From positions 30,784 to 94,783 of the forward strand of contig NZ_JBHUMO010000043.1 of the NCBI RefSeq assembly GCF_042685105.1: DNA of 64,000 nucleotides, read 5' to 3'. Position numbers and translations under genes: made by a program. Shown here piece by piece: positions 8,310 to 17,310 of this stretch (position 1 is its first letter; every line of letters begins with the position of its first letter). This DNA comes from Enterococcus_G camelliae (GTDB lineage: Bacteria > Bacillota > Bacilli > Lactobacillales > Enterococcaceae). Below the pieces are notes generated by a model that was not told where the DNA came from, did not search any database, and saw nothing but the letters and a program-made list of their open reading frames with translations.

Positions 8310-9593
8310 ATGTCTACATCTGATTCTATCAAACAAATCCTTGGAGTGAAAGATAAAAATATTGAAATTTTAAGCTGTCAGGAGGGCTTCTACAAGGGGA
8401 AAAAAGTGATTCTTGCGGAAGCTGCCCTTATTCGTACGTTTCATCGTTGTCCTTTGTGCAAAGTATCTAGTGAAGCTCTTGTTCGTAATGGCAAGAAAGT
8501 CTCGATGATTCTTTTAAATCGCTGCGCCAATAAACAAACGTATTTGCGTTTGAAGAAGCAACGCTATCATTGTCGCGCTTGTCACAAGTATTTCACAGCG
8601 CAGACGTATTTGGTGAATCGTCATTGTTTTATCTCGAAGCAGGTGCATTATCATGTACTTGAGGAATTAACCAAGAACCAATCCATGAAAAATATTGCGA
8701 ACCATTGTCACATATCCGTGACGACGGTGCAACGCACCTTATCATCGCTCGCGTTTGAGACGAAGATAAGGAAAAGTTGGTTGCCGAAATGCTTATTATT
8801 CGATGAATTTCGCTCGTTGACAACCCATCATGGAACGTTTTCCTTTTCTTGTATGGATGGAATAACTGGGAAGCTATTTGATATACTCCCTAGTCGTCAA
8901 AAGAAAGATTTAGTCGCTTATTTTATGCGCTTTGATCGTAAAGCGCGGGAGAAAGTGCGCTATATTGTGACAGATATGAACGCTCCTTATTTCTCGTTAA
9001 TGAAGGAATGTTTTCCAAACGCCAAAGCGATCGTTGATCGCTTTCACATTGTCCAACACTTGAACAAAGGCTTTAATCAGGTGCGTATTCGGGTGATGAA
9101 ACAACTGAATACAAAAGATAAAAAACAAGCCAAATACTATCGGCAATTAAAATCTTTGTACAAATTACTTTTAAAACCAGCAGACAAGTTGGATTTCATG
9201 ACCTTCAAAAAACGTCGAAATTTCAATTGGAGCTATTTAACAGAAACAGAAGTGGTTGATCGTCTACTTGCTATTTCTCCTGAATTGAAGGCCGCTTACA
9301 GCTATTATCAAGAACTCCTGTCCGCTTATCGCGACAAGGACAGTGAGCAGTTCTTTCAACTGCTTCACTCTCAGCTCAAAGAGCTGCCCAAAGAACTACA
9401 GCAGGTTAAAAAAGCGTTCTTTACCTATGAAAGCGGGATTCGTCTCGCTTTTACCCAGCCTTATTCCAACGATCGCTTAGAGAACCTACATACGCACATC
9501 AAAACGTTAAAACGAGTCGCATATGGCTTCCGTGATTTCTCCAATATGCGTACGCGAATTTTCTTGCTTAATGGTCTCATTACCTACAAATAA
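8310..9593 (+). CDS. ISL3-family transposase
   Basis: DDE transposase of 427 residues. An N-terminal zinc ribbon (Cys47/Cys50 and Cys88/Cys91) and a helix-turn-helix (MKNIANHCHISVTTVQRTL) should bind the element ends. The catalytic acids are probably Asp165 in LLFDEF, Asp222 in VTDMN and Glu391 in NDRLENLH; VDRFHIVQ is the typical ISL3 block. The ribosome-binding site AAAGGAAAA precedes the ATG. No frameshift or stop is present. Confidence 0.95.
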   Translation: MSTSDSIKQILGVKDKNIEILSCQEGFYKGKKVILAEAALIRTFHRCPLCKVSSEALVRNGKKVSMILLNRCANKQTYLRLKKQRYHCRACHKYFTAQTYLVNRHCFISKQVHYHVLEELTKNQSMKNIANHCHISVTTVQRTLSSLAFETKIRKSWLPKCLLFDEFRSLTTHHGTFSFSCMDGITGKLFDILPSRQKKDLVAYFMRFDRKAREKVRYIVTDMNAPYFSLMKECFPNAKAIVDRFHIVQHLNKGFNQVRIRVMKQLNTKDKKQAKYYRQLKSLYKLLLKPADKLDFMTFKKRRNFNWSYLTETEVVDRLLAISPELKAAYSYYQELLSAYRDKDSEQFFQLLHSQLKELPKELQQVKKAFFTYESGIRLAFTQPYSNDRLENLHTHIKTLKRVAYGFRDFSNMRTRIFLLNGLITYK

Positions 9594-9638
9594 AAAAACA
9601 CCGGAAAAAGAGTTTCCTCCCCTCTTCCGATGTTCATT
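9592..9638 (-). terminator. Inward-facing terminator at the IS right end
   Basis: On the minus strand, ACATCGGAAGAG pairs with CTCTTTTTCCGGTGT (small internal mismatch) and seven T residues follow. It would stop transcription entering the IS from degV before it runs antisense through the transposase gene. In the plus direction there is no T-tract. Confidence 0.6.
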
Positions 9639-9714
9639 GGTGAACCTATCAGTCCGATTTGACAAAGAGCCTCCTTCTATCTTAATCATTGATAGCTGAT
9701 ACAAATCAGTGAGC

Positions 9715-10560
9715 TTATTCGCCACTATAGTACATAACCGCAAAGGCACCTTCACCAGTATGAGTTGCGATAATTGGTGTTGTTTGCAGCAATGGAATAT
9801 GCATAGTAGGAAATAGTTTTTTTAGTTCATCTCGGAATTTGACCACTTGTTCATACCCACCTGCATAGGAAATCCCAATTTGCTTCACATTAGGAACATG
9901 CTTTAATTCTTCTTTCAACTCTTCAAACCATTTATTAAACGTTTTTGCGCCACGGCCTTTAATCACAGGAACTAGCTCAGAGTTTCGGAACTCCATCACT
10001 ACTCGTATATTTAATAAATTAGATAAAATCCCTGTCGCTCGACTGATTCGACCACCCTTAACTAGATTTTCTAGCGTGGATAGCCCGATAAACAAACGCG
10101 TATGCTTTAACACATTTTCCATTTCGGCATACACTTCTTCTAATGTTTTGCCTTCTTTCGCTAACTCAGCGGCACGAATAACTGGAAAAGATAAGCCTTG
10201 ATCCGTCATGTCAGTTTCAACGACGGTCACCTTACTTTTAGAAAGGTTGCTTGCCTGTCTTGCTGCTTCAACCGTCCCACTCAATCCTTTGGTCATATGA
10301 ATGGATAAGATTTCACTGCCGTCTGCACCTAATTCGTCGTACAGTTCAACAAATTTTCCTATCGGTGGCTGACTGGTTTTTGGCAATTCCTTGGCAGCTT
10401 TCATCATGCTCATAAATTTTTCACCCGACAATTGATCGTCATCAATGTAGAGGACACCATCAATCATGACTGACAAAGGAACAACATGAATTTCCAATTC
10501 ATCTCGCGTTGTTTTTTCCATCGTACAAGATGAATCAGTTACAATTTTAACTTTTCGCAT
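9715..10560 (-). CDS. DegV family fatty-acid-binding protein
   Basis: Cytoplasmic protein of the DegV/FakB type, which holds a fatty acid and presents it to the FakA kinase for phospholipid synthesis. The N-terminus VKIVTDSSCTM and the VVPLSVMIDGVLYIDD block are typical, as are IHMTKGLSGTVEAARQA, LENLVKGGRISR and HTGEGAFAVMYY. At 281 residues it has normal length. The ribosome-binding site GAGAG lies ahead of the ATG. Which fatty acid it binds cannot be told. Its 3' side adjoins the IS. Confidence 0.92.
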   Translation of the reverse strand: MRKVKIVTDSSCTMEKTTRDELEIHVVPLSVMIDGVLYIDDDQLSGEKFMSMMKAAKELPKTSQPPIGKFVELYDELGADGSEILSIHMTKGLSGTVEAARQASNLSKSKVTVVETDMTDQGLSFPVIRAAELAKEGKTLEEVYAEMENVLKHTRLFIGLSTLENLVKGGRISRATGILSNLLNIRVVMEFRNSELVPVIKGRGAKTFNKWFEELKEELKHVPNVKQIGISYAGGYEQVVKFRDELKKLFPTMHIPLLQTTPIIATHTGEGAFAVMYYSGE

Positions 10561-10693
10561 CTAAGTTCACTCTCTCTTTAAAAAAAGCCCATTTTCGTGT
10601 ACACTACAGATAGGCGCTATATAAAGTTAGTATAACAGACAACTACTGTTTTTTCACCTTTTTTCTTACAAGCAATGTAGAGGATGATTTTTT

Positions 10694-11347
10694 ATGCAAA
10701 CACCGAAATTTACACGAACGTATCTGATTGTTAATGAAGTTCTAAACGCGTGTACCCACGGGATTGGTCTTGGACTAAGTATCGCTGGACTCGTCATTTT
10801 ACTCGTTAAGGGGGCACATCTCCATTCTCCTATGCATGTCGTTTCTTATGCATTATATGGTTCCATGATGATTTTACTTTTTCTCTTCTCAACTCTCTTT
10901 CATAGTTTGATTTTTACCAAAGCAAAAAAAGTCTTTCAAGTATTTGACCATGCATCAATCTATTTACTAATAGCTGGTAGCTATACGCCCTATTGTTTGC
11001 TCAGTATCGGTGGTTGGCAAGGTTGGACTTTGTTTTCGGTCATTTGGGTCATGGCGATTATTGGGATAACCTACAAATCGCTCACTTTGCACAAACAACA
11101 ATCGGTCTCAAAAGTTTCAACGGCCATCTACGTTATTATGGGTTGGCTTTGCTTGCTAACTGCCCCCCAATTAATTCATTCGCTTGGATTATCAGGAACA
11201 TTGCTATTGTTTTTCGGTGGTGTTTCCTATACGCTTGGTGCAGTTATTTACAGCATAAAGAATGTGCGCTTTATGCATGTTGTCTGGCACCTTTTTGTGA
11301 TGCTAGGAGCTGGCTTAATCTATTTTTCAATTCTATTTTTTACGTAA
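10694..11347 (+). CDS. Hemolysin III / PAQR family membrane protein
   Basis: Seven-helix membrane protein of 217 residues. It has the HlyIII signatures NEVLNACTHGIGLGLS, STLFHSL, DHASIYLLIAGSYTPYCL and the C-terminal VWHLFVMLGA; the histidines and aspartate in these blocks form the metal site known for the PAQR superfamily. Bacterial members are linked to membrane-lipid homeostasis rather than clearly to hemolysis. It is transcribed away from degV, and a shared terminator separates it from dfrA. Confidence 0.92.
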   Translation: MQTPKFTRTYLIVNEVLNACTHGIGLGLSIAGLVILLVKGAHLHSPMHVVSYALYGSMMILLFLFSTLFHSLIFTKAKKVFQVFDHASIYLLIAGSYTPYCLLSIGGWQGWTLFSVIWVMAIIGITYKSLTLHKQQSVSKVSTAIYVIMGWLCLLTAPQLIHSLGLSGTLLLFFGGVSYTLGAVIYSIKNVRFMHVVWHLFVMLGAGLIYFSILFFT

Positions 11348-11353
11348 CAATCC

Positions 11354-11393
11354 AAAAGGACAGCTATTTCTCTGCGAGAGTAGCTGTCCTTTT
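11354..11393. terminator. Bidirectional terminator between hlyIII and dfrA
   Basis: AAAAGGACAGCTA (11354-11366) pairs perfectly with TAGCTGTCCTTTT (11381-11393). T-tracts exist in both directions, so it serves the converging hlyIII and dfrA transcripts. Confidence 0.9.
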
Positions 11394-11396
11394 CGT

Positions 11397-11894
11397 TTAG
11401 TTACGATGATAAAACTCAAAGCGATGTGGATAAAGATTCGCTTCATCCACGACTCCGGGAATGATTTTGGTACATGTCCATTCATTCCAGTCAATTTGCT
11501 CTTCTGGAAAATAAACATCCCCTTCAAAACTCGCTTCAATCACTGTACGGTATAAAGCAGTGCATTCACTAAGCAAGCTTGCAAATACACCCGCACCACC
11601 AATTAAAAACACTGGATCATCGGTAGTTGTGACATAATCTAAAAGTTCTTGCCGACTGTGCATCACGCGTACATTCTCAGGAGCTTGGTAAGAGGTGTCA
11701 CTTGTTAAGACAATGGAGGTTCTTTTCGGTAACGTTTTCCGTCCCATTCCTTCAAAGGTTTTTCTTCCCATCACAATCGCATGATTCAACGTTTGTTCTT
11801 TAAAAAATTTCAAATCATTCGGTAAATGCCACGGCAAAGTCCCGTGATTCCCGATTAATCCCTTCTCATCTTGTGCCCATAGCGCGATAAGCAT
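11397..11894 (-). CDS. dfrA: Dihydrofolate reductase
   Basis: Reduces dihydrofolate to tetrahydrofolate with NADPH; the target of trimethoprim. Conserved blocks are GNHGTLPWHLPNDLKFFK (substrate-binding Asp after LPN), VMGRKTFEGMGRKTLPKR (NADPH phosphate site), and FLIGGAGVFASLL. At 165 residues it is a normal chromosomal enzyme. It lies 15 bases after thyA; pairing with thymidylate synthase makes sense because ThyA produces the dihydrofolate that this enzyme recycles. Confidence 0.96.
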   Translation of the reverse strand: MLIALWAQDEKGLIGNHGTLPWHLPNDLKFFKEQTLNHAIVMGRKTFEGMGRKTLPKRTSIVLTSDTSYQAPENVRVMHSRQELLDYVTTTDDPVFLIGGAGVFASLLSECTALYRTVIEASFEGDVYFPEEQIDWNEWTCTKIIPGVVDEANLYPHRFEFYHRN

Positions 11895-11909
11895 CTACTA
11901 TCTTCCTTC

Positions 11910-12857
11910 CTACACCGCAATCGGTGCTTTAATTGCTGGGTGTGGCTGATATCCTTCAAGGGTGATATCTTCCACTTCAAAATCAAAAATTGACTGCTTG
12001 TCAGGATTTAATTGTAACGTGGGTGCTGACCGAACCTCACGAGTTAATTGCTCCCTCATTTGTTCGAAATGATTCGTATACAAATGCGCATCACCTAAAG
12101 TATGAACAAATTCACCAACTTGGAGATTTGTCTCATGTGCAATCAAGTGTGTTAATAAGGCATAACTGGCAATATTGAAGGGAACACCTAAGAATACATC
12201 GGCACTCCGTTGATACAATTGACAACTTAATTTTCCGTCAAACACATAGAATTGGAACATCGTATGACAAGGAGGTAAGGCCATAGTGGGTACGTCCTCG
12301 GGATTCCATGCAGAAACAATCAGGCGTCTTGAATCAGGGTTTTGCTTAATTTGCTGAATAACTTCCTTTAATTGATCAATAAATCCACCTTGAACCGTAT
12401 TCCAATGGCGCCATTGGTACCCATAAATATGACCCAAATCGCCAAATTCTTTTGCAAATACGTCATCTTGAATAATGCGTTCACAAAAATGAGCCAACTC
12501 TTGTTGATACACTTCATTAAAGGGTTCATCTTCCAAGCTACGACGTCCAAAATCCGTCATATCCGGTCCATGATAGGAGTCACTTTTGACATATTTCTCA
12601 AAAGCCCATTCATCCCAAATATGATTCTTGTGCTCCAATAAGTAACGAATATTGGTATCCCCTTTGATAAACCACAGGAGTTCACTTTTTATCAGTCCAA
12701 ATGGCACCCGTTTGGTTGTCAACAGTGGAAACCCTTGTCCTAGATCAAAACGCATTTGGTGACCAAAAATACTTTTTGTACCGGTACCCGTGCGATCTGA
12801 TTTCAAATTTCCCTCTGCCAATAGTTTGCGTCCTAGCGCTAAATATGCTTCTTCCAT
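11910..12857 (-). CDS. thyA: Thymidylate synthase
   Basis: Methylates dUMP to dTMP using methylene-tetrahydrofolate. The catalytic cysteine is Cys197 in LPPCHTMFQFYV. SDRTGTGTKSIFG, the DSRRLIVSAWNP arginine segment, and CQLYQRSADVFLGVPFNIASYA are all hallmark blocks. At 315 residues it belongs to the longer ThyA form common in lactobacillales. It shares an operon with dfrA. Confidence 0.97.
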   Translation of the reverse strand: MEEAYLALGRKLLAEGNLKSDRTGTGTKSIFGHQMRFDLGQGFPLLTTKRVPFGLIKSELLWFIKGDTNIRYLLEHKNHIWDEWAFEKYVKSDSYHGPDMTDFGRRSLEDEPFNEVYQQELAHFCERIIQDDVFAKEFGDLGHIYGYQWRHWNTVQGGFIDQLKEVIQQIKQNPDSRRLIVSAWNPEDVPTMALPPCHTMFQFYVFDGKLSCQLYQRSADVFLGVPFNIASYALLTHLIAHETNLQVGEFVHTLGDAHLYTNHFEQMREQLTREVRSAPTLQLNPDKQSIFDFEVEDITLEGYQPHPAIKAPIAV

Positions 12858-12878
12858 GATTGCCCTCCTTTAGTCTGT

Positions 12879-14762
12879 CTAAACATAGTCACTTAAATAT
12901 TCCCAACGTGCATATTTTTGGTCAAGTTGTTCAGTCGTTTGATCAATGCTCGTTTGAATGCTCTGCAATTTTGTAAAATCAGAACCTTGATGAAGCATCT
13001 CTTCCTTTAAGCGTTCAATCTGCTCTTCCAATTGGGCAATTTCTTCCTCAATGGTTTCCCATTCTTTTTGTTCTAAATAGGTCAATTTTTTCTTTTGCGA
13101 AGTCGCCTCTTCCCGAGGAGCTTCTTTGATAGCAACCGGTGTTTCTTCCTGTTGCCCCTTTTTTTCAATCGTCAAATAATCACGAATTGAACCAAAATAT
13201 GAATCAATTTGCGCATTTCCTTTAAATATCAATAATTTTTCCGCCACTTTATCAAGGAAGTAACGGTCATGAGAAACCGTGATAATGGCCCCAGGAAATG
13301 TACTTAGGTAATCCTCTAATACAGTTAAGGTATCAATATCTAAATCATTGGTTGGTTCATCCAATAATAGCACATTGGGCTGTTCAATCAACAATCGTAA
13401 GAGATACAAACGACGTCGTTCCCCACCTGATAACTTGCCAATCTTCGTCCCATGTGTCGATCGAGGGAACAAAAATTGTTCCAATAGTTCGGTAACACTA
13501 ATAGACGTACCATCGACCCGACGAACTTCTTCTGCAATTTCCTGCAAATAGGCAATCATGCGCTTCTCTGGATCCATTTGCCCACCTTGTTGTTGGTAGT
13601 AGGCAAGTCTGACCGTCTCACCAATCTCAACAACACCGGCTTGCGGTGCAATTGCCCCGCTCATAATTGAAAGCAAGGTTGATTTTCCAGCCCCGTTTTC
13701 ACCCGTAATTCCCAAACGTTCATGCGTTTGAACCAATAGAGAAAAATCTTTCACAATAGCTTTCTTTTCATACGAGAAGGTCACATCTTTTAATTCAATG
13801 ACCTTTTTTCCTAAACGCTTGGTTTCCAAATCAATCGCAATGGCTTCCTTCGATTGGACTTGGTGTAGCTGATCCTCTAATTTTTCAAAGCGTTGAATCC
13901 GAGCTTGTTGTTTCGTGGAACGCGCTTTGGCACCCGCTCTCATCCATGCTAATTCTTGTTTGTATAATTGCATACGCTTGGTTTCTTGATCCTGTGCGAT
14001 GCGATCTCGTTCTGCTCGTTGGGCCACGTAAGATTCATAATTCCCCTGATATTCCATCAGTTGGCCATTGCTCAGCTCAAACATGCGATTTGCCACACGA
14101 TCTAGAAAATACCGATCATGTGTCACCATCATCAATGCCCCTTTATATTGAGACAAATAGCCTTCCAACCAAGTAATTGCATCATAATCCAAATGGTTGG
14201 TGGGTTCGTCTAAAAGCAACAAATCAGGCTCATCAATTAACACTTGAGCCAATCCCAGACGTTTTTTTTGCCCACCGGATAATTCGGAAACGGTTTGTTG
14301 CAACTCTCGCAACCCCAATTGATGAAGAATGCTCTTTGCATTTGTATCAGCCAACCACGCGTCCTTTTCATTCATGGCTTGTTCGGCAAGCGTGTATGCC
14401 TTTTGCACACTTAGATTTTCACCCGCTTCACTCAATGCCAACAAGGCCTTTTCATAAGAGCGAACCGTTTTAACTAAGTCACTATCTCCATGAAAAACTG
14501 CATCTAACACGGTTAATGAAGGATCCAGCTCCGTTTCTTGAGCCAAAAAGCCAATGCGATAATCCTTAGGTACAAAGATTGTTTGACGATCTCCATCACC
14601 TGAATCCAATCCAGCTAGCACCCGCAATAAACTAGATTTTCCTGTTCCATTAACACCAATTAATCCAATCCGATCCTTTTCGTGAATCAAAAATGAAAGC
14701 TGCTGAAAAAGCGTCTTTTCGCCAAATGTTTTATTTAAATTGTTTACTTTTAATTCCTTCAA
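12879..14762 (-). CDS. ABC-F family ATPase, Uup type
   Basis: Cytoplasmic protein with two ABC ATPase domains and no membrane segment. Walker A motifs are GVNGTGKSS (first half) and GENGAGKST (second half); signatures are LSGGQKKRLGLA and LSGGERRRLYLL; both Walker B regions read LLLDEPTN. A linker between the domains and a C-terminal coiled-coil (about residues 560-627) fit the Uup subgroup, which binds branched DNA or ribosomes in studied bacteria. It lacks features of the antibiotic-resistance ABC-F proteins, so a housekeeping role is more likely. It is 21 bases upstream of thyA. Confidence 0.9.
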   Translation of the reverse strand: MKELKVNNLNKTFGEKTLFQQLSFLIHEKDRIGLIGVNGTGKSSLLRVLAGLDSGDGDRQTIFVPKDYRIGFLAQETELDPSLTVLDAVFHGDSDLVKTVRSYEKALLALSEAGENLSVQKAYTLAEQAMNEKDAWLADTNAKSILHQLGLRELQQTVSELSGGQKKRLGLAQVLIDEPDLLLLDEPTNHLDYDAITWLEGYLSQYKGALMMVTHDRYFLDRVANRMFELSNGQLMEYQGNYESYVAQRAERDRIAQDQETKRMQLYKQELAWMRAGAKARSTKQQARIQRFEKLEDQLHQVQSKEAIAIDLETKRLGKKVIELKDVTFSYEKKAIVKDFSLLVQTHERLGITGENGAGKSTLLSIMSGAIAPQAGVVEIGETVRLAYYQQQGGQMDPEKRMIAYLQEIAEEVRRVDGTSISVTELLEQFLFPRSTHGTKIGKLSGGERRRLYLLRLLIEQPNVLLLDEPTNDLDIDTLTVLEDYLSTFPGAIITVSHDRYFLDKVAEKLLIFKGNAQIDSYFGSIRDYLTIEKKGQQEETPVAIKEAPREEATSQKKKLTYLEQKEWETIEEEIAQLEEQIERLKEEMLHQGSDFTKLQSIQTSIDQTTEQLDQKYARWEYLSDYV

Positions 14763-14792
14763 AGAGTCCCCTCCCTATCTTGGCTATTTTAA

Positions 14793-14840
14793 CACACAAA
14801 AAAAACCGTTTCACTACCTAAGTGATAGTGAAACGATTTT
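14793..14840. terminator. Terminator after the CPA1 antiporter
   Basis: CGTTTCACTA (14807-14816) pairs with TAGTGAAACG (14826-14835). The minus-strand T-tract comes from the A-run at 14798-14805, and a T-run also follows on the plus strand. Confidence 0.88.
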
Positions 14841-16865
14841 TTACGAATTTTGTAGCTGTCTCAAAGCATATGATTCAAGTAAATTTACCTTTTGTCGGTA
14901 TTCATTTGCTGCAAACATTGACACTCTCTCAGCCACTTCATATTCATCAATGATTTTCCGTTCCAAATAATACCCACGCAAAATTTCTTTGGCATAGGCT
15001 GGTTCTTGTTGAACCATAAAGGAAAAAGGTAAGTCCACATGATGAATTTGTTTTTTCATATCTTCTCGTCTGCGCGCAAAATATTGCACAATCGTCGGAT
15101 CATACAAATCTTCCAACGTCGTCAAACTTTGCTGAACCAGAATATTGTTTTGTAAAAACACATTTTGAACATCTCGAACATCTCGGCGAATAATCGTCAC
15201 CCGATTATCTACGCGCGTACTTTGCCAAAAACGCTTCGGGTGCATCGTAATTCGTAACATTCTACGCCAAAAAAGTAACCAAAAACTAATAAATGAAAAA
15301 ATTTGCCGACGAACGGACGTCTCGTAACGCTTTAAAAAGCGAGTATACAAACGATACCCATTCATCGAAATTTCCCCTTTACGATACGATTCATCAAGCC
15401 CATCTTGCTCAATTGATAGAATCAACGATTGAATTTCTTGCACTTCTTGTTGTTCCGATTCCGTCATGGACTCTGTATAAAATTCCCAGACTCTGGAATG
15501 GTAATGATCAATTACTGCTTCAATCGCAATTTCTTCTTGCTCAGACATGCTTTGCGTTTCAATATCTAAATACAAATTTTCGATTACCTCGTTTAAAATC
15601 GCCACTTCCGTTCGATCAATTGGTTTTTCGGCCTCTCCTTCTGACAGGAACGGCAAAGCAATCATGCCTCCAACCAAACTCACCATAATAACACAAGCAG
15701 TCAAAAACAATAGTAGTGGGCGCTGACTAAATTCTGCACCGTTTATCGTAACTGGTAAAATAAAAATGGCTGCCAAACTGACGGTTCCCTTAACGCCACC
15801 GAAAGTTAAAATCAAAATTTCATTAAACGCTTTGGGTAACTTTTTAAATCCCTTTGAAACACCAAAAAATAACGAAATACCAACTAACCGTATCAAAAAT
15901 AGAATGACGGCAATCGCCAAAATCGTGAAGACTAAATGCATATTTGCATATTCTTGTCCCAACCAAATTGGTGAAAAAACAACCGAAAGTTCAATCCCTA
16001 AGAATAAGAAAACCAATGAATTCAAGGTAAAACTAATGGTCTTCCAAGTACTTTCTGAGACATTCGCCAATTCCGCATCAAATAACGTAACCTTACGATA
16101 CCCCATGGACTGCAAAATCCCAGCGACCACCGCAGCAATAATCCCAGAACAATGAAAAACTTCAGCCAATAAATAGGCAACAAAGGGCAATAATAATTCT
16201 ATTAATAAGTAGACAATCACATCTTGAGCAGAAGCCCGTTCAATAATACTGATGACCTTTTTTTTCACCCATACGACCACAAAACCAGCCAAGGCACCAC
16301 CAATACTTGATATAACGAGACTGACTGATGCATTCAATAAAGAAAAGGACCCCGTAATCAGCGCAGCAACAGCAAACTGAAAGGCTGTAACGCCCGATGC
16401 ATCGTTTAGCAGGCCTTCCCCTTCCAAAATATGCAGCACACGCGGTGGAATTTTGAGGCGTTTAGCAAGCGAACCGACCGCTACAGCATCTGTCGGTCCC
16501 AACGCTGCTCCAAAAGCAAAACAAGCTGCCAACGGAATGGAAGGAATCAACGCTTTTAAAGCAAAGCCCACACCAACGAGGGTCGCAATGACTAAACCAA
16601 AAGCTAGAAATAGAATCATGGAAAAATTCTTAAGAATTGCAGGGACATCCGCTGCTTCCCCTTCGCGGAAAAGCAGTGGCGCAATGATCATAATTAGAAA
16701 AATTTCAGGTTGAAATGAGATGAGCTTCGCAAATTCCGTCATCCCGAGGATTACACCCAAAACAATTTGGGCGATAAAAATTGGTATTGTAGGTACTACC
16801 TTACTAAACACATTTGAGAAAGTAATGGCTATGGCAATAATAACCAATAGCTCAATGATTTCCAT
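14841..16865 (-). CDS. CPA1-family Na+(K+)/H+ antiporter
   Basis: Membrane exchanger of 674 residues with about 12 hydrophobic segments in the first 400, then a long hydrophilic C-terminal region. The motif AALGPTDAVAVGSL and the LEGEGLLNDASGVTAFQFA block, which contains the ion-binding Asp, identify the NhaP/NhaK-type CPA1 family. It probably exports Na+ or K+ in exchange for protons for pH and salt homeostasis. The C-terminal part is rich in charged helices and may be regulatory. A small coiled-coil gene sits four bases upstream in the same unit. Confidence 0.9.
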   Translation of the reverse strand: MEIIELLVIIAIAITFSNVFSKVVPTIPIFIAQIVLGVILGMTEFAKLISFQPEIFLIMIIAPLLFREGEAADVPAILKNFSMILFLAFGLVIATLVGVGFALKALIPSIPLAACFAFGAALGPTDAVAVGSLAKRLKIPPRVLHILEGEGLLNDASGVTAFQFAVAALITGSFSLLNASVSLVISSIGGALAGFVVVWVKKKVISIIERASAQDVIVYLLIELLLPFVAYLLAEVFHCSGIIAAVVAGILQSMGYRKVTLFDAELANVSESTWKTISFTLNSLVFLFLGIELSVVFSPIWLGQEYANMHLVFTILAIAVILFLIRLVGISLFFGVSKGFKKLPKAFNEILILTFGGVKGTVSLAAIFILPVTINGAEFSQRPLLLFLTACVIMVSLVGGMIALPFLSEGEAEKPIDRTEVAILNEVIENLYLDIETQSMSEQEEIAIEAVIDHYHSRVWEFYTESMTESEQQEVQEIQSLILSIEQDGLDESYRKGEISMNGYRLYTRFLKRYETSVRRQIFSFISFWLLFWRRMLRITMHPKRFWQSTRVDNRVTIIRRDVRDVQNVFLQNNILVQQSLTTLEDLYDPTIVQYFARRREDMKKQIHHVDLPFSFMVQQEPAYAKEILRGYYLERKIIDEYEVAERVSMFAANEYRQKVNLLESYALRQLQNS

Positions 16866-16869
16866 TGCA

Positions 16870-17163
16870 TCATCTCCGACTCTCTTTTTGTTTCACTTCA
16901 TTCAACAATTTGAAAAAAGCCTCTTTCTTCTCTAATACTCTTTTCTCAACCTCAGCCAACTCTTGGGTATGAGCAGGATCTAACTCAAGTTGACACCGTT
17001 TGGTTTCCAAACGTAAGATGTCATGTTTGAGACTTTCGGTTTTACGAAAAGTTAGTGGATAGCGCTTTTTCAAACATTCTTTGATGACTTTTCGTTCTTC
17101 TAAAGATAAGTTGCCATATTGCTCATGAAGCATTTTCAGCTTCAATTCGAATTCTGTCGTCAT
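16870..17163 (-). CDS. Small helical protein of unknown function
   Basis: A 97-residue, highly charged protein (many Glu, Lys and Leu) that looks entirely helical, with coiled-coil character from about residue 40 to the end. No signal peptide, membrane segment or catalytic motif is visible, and I do not recognise the family. It lies directly upstream of the CPA1 antiporter with a four-base gap, so co-transcription is very likely; a role linked to the antiporter is only inference. Confidence 0.7.
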   Translation of the reverse strand: MTTEFELKLKMLHEQYGNLSLEERKVIKECLKKRYPLTFRKTESLKHDILRLETKRCQLELDPAHTQELAEVEKRVLEKKEAFFKLLNEVKQKESRR

Positions 17164-17240
17164 TTTTCATTTGCTCCTTATAAACACAATTCAAGTTCTC
17201 ACAAATACAAAAGTATACTCTAATTAAGAAAAAAAGCAAC

Positions 17241-17302
17241 AAAAAAAAGCCACTGATGTATATATACCAAAAATCTTTTATTTGGTCAAACATCAGTGGT
17301 TT
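17241..17302 (-). terminator. Terminator after the class B PBP gene
   Basis: CCACTGATG (17250-17258) pairs with CATCAGTGG (17291-17299) and encloses a second ACCAAA/TTTGGT stem. The A-run at 17241-17248 gives a minus-strand T-tract. Confidence 0.85.
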
Positions 17303-17310
17303 TCGATTCG

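Larger units (their letters stand above)
8179..9671 (+). mobile_element. Complete ISL3-family insertion sequence
   Basis: A 1493-bp element bounded by imperfect terminal inverted repeats that both read GGCTCT-N10-GGACTGATAG inward from the ends (8179-8204 and the complement of 9646-9671). It encodes one ISL3-type transposase on the plus strand. A 4-base direct repeat TCCT flanks it, but the 8-base target duplication usual for ISL3 elements is not seen, so one flank may have changed. A subterminal hairpin (8194-8206 with 8211-8223) repeats the inner IR motif in inverted form. The frame is intact, so the element may still be active. Confidence 0.9.

Noticed and set aside
12879..14762. Antibiotic-resistance ABC-F protein
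   Set aside because: The C-terminal coiled-coil and general layout fit the housekeeping Uup group, and there is no resistance-type leader region.
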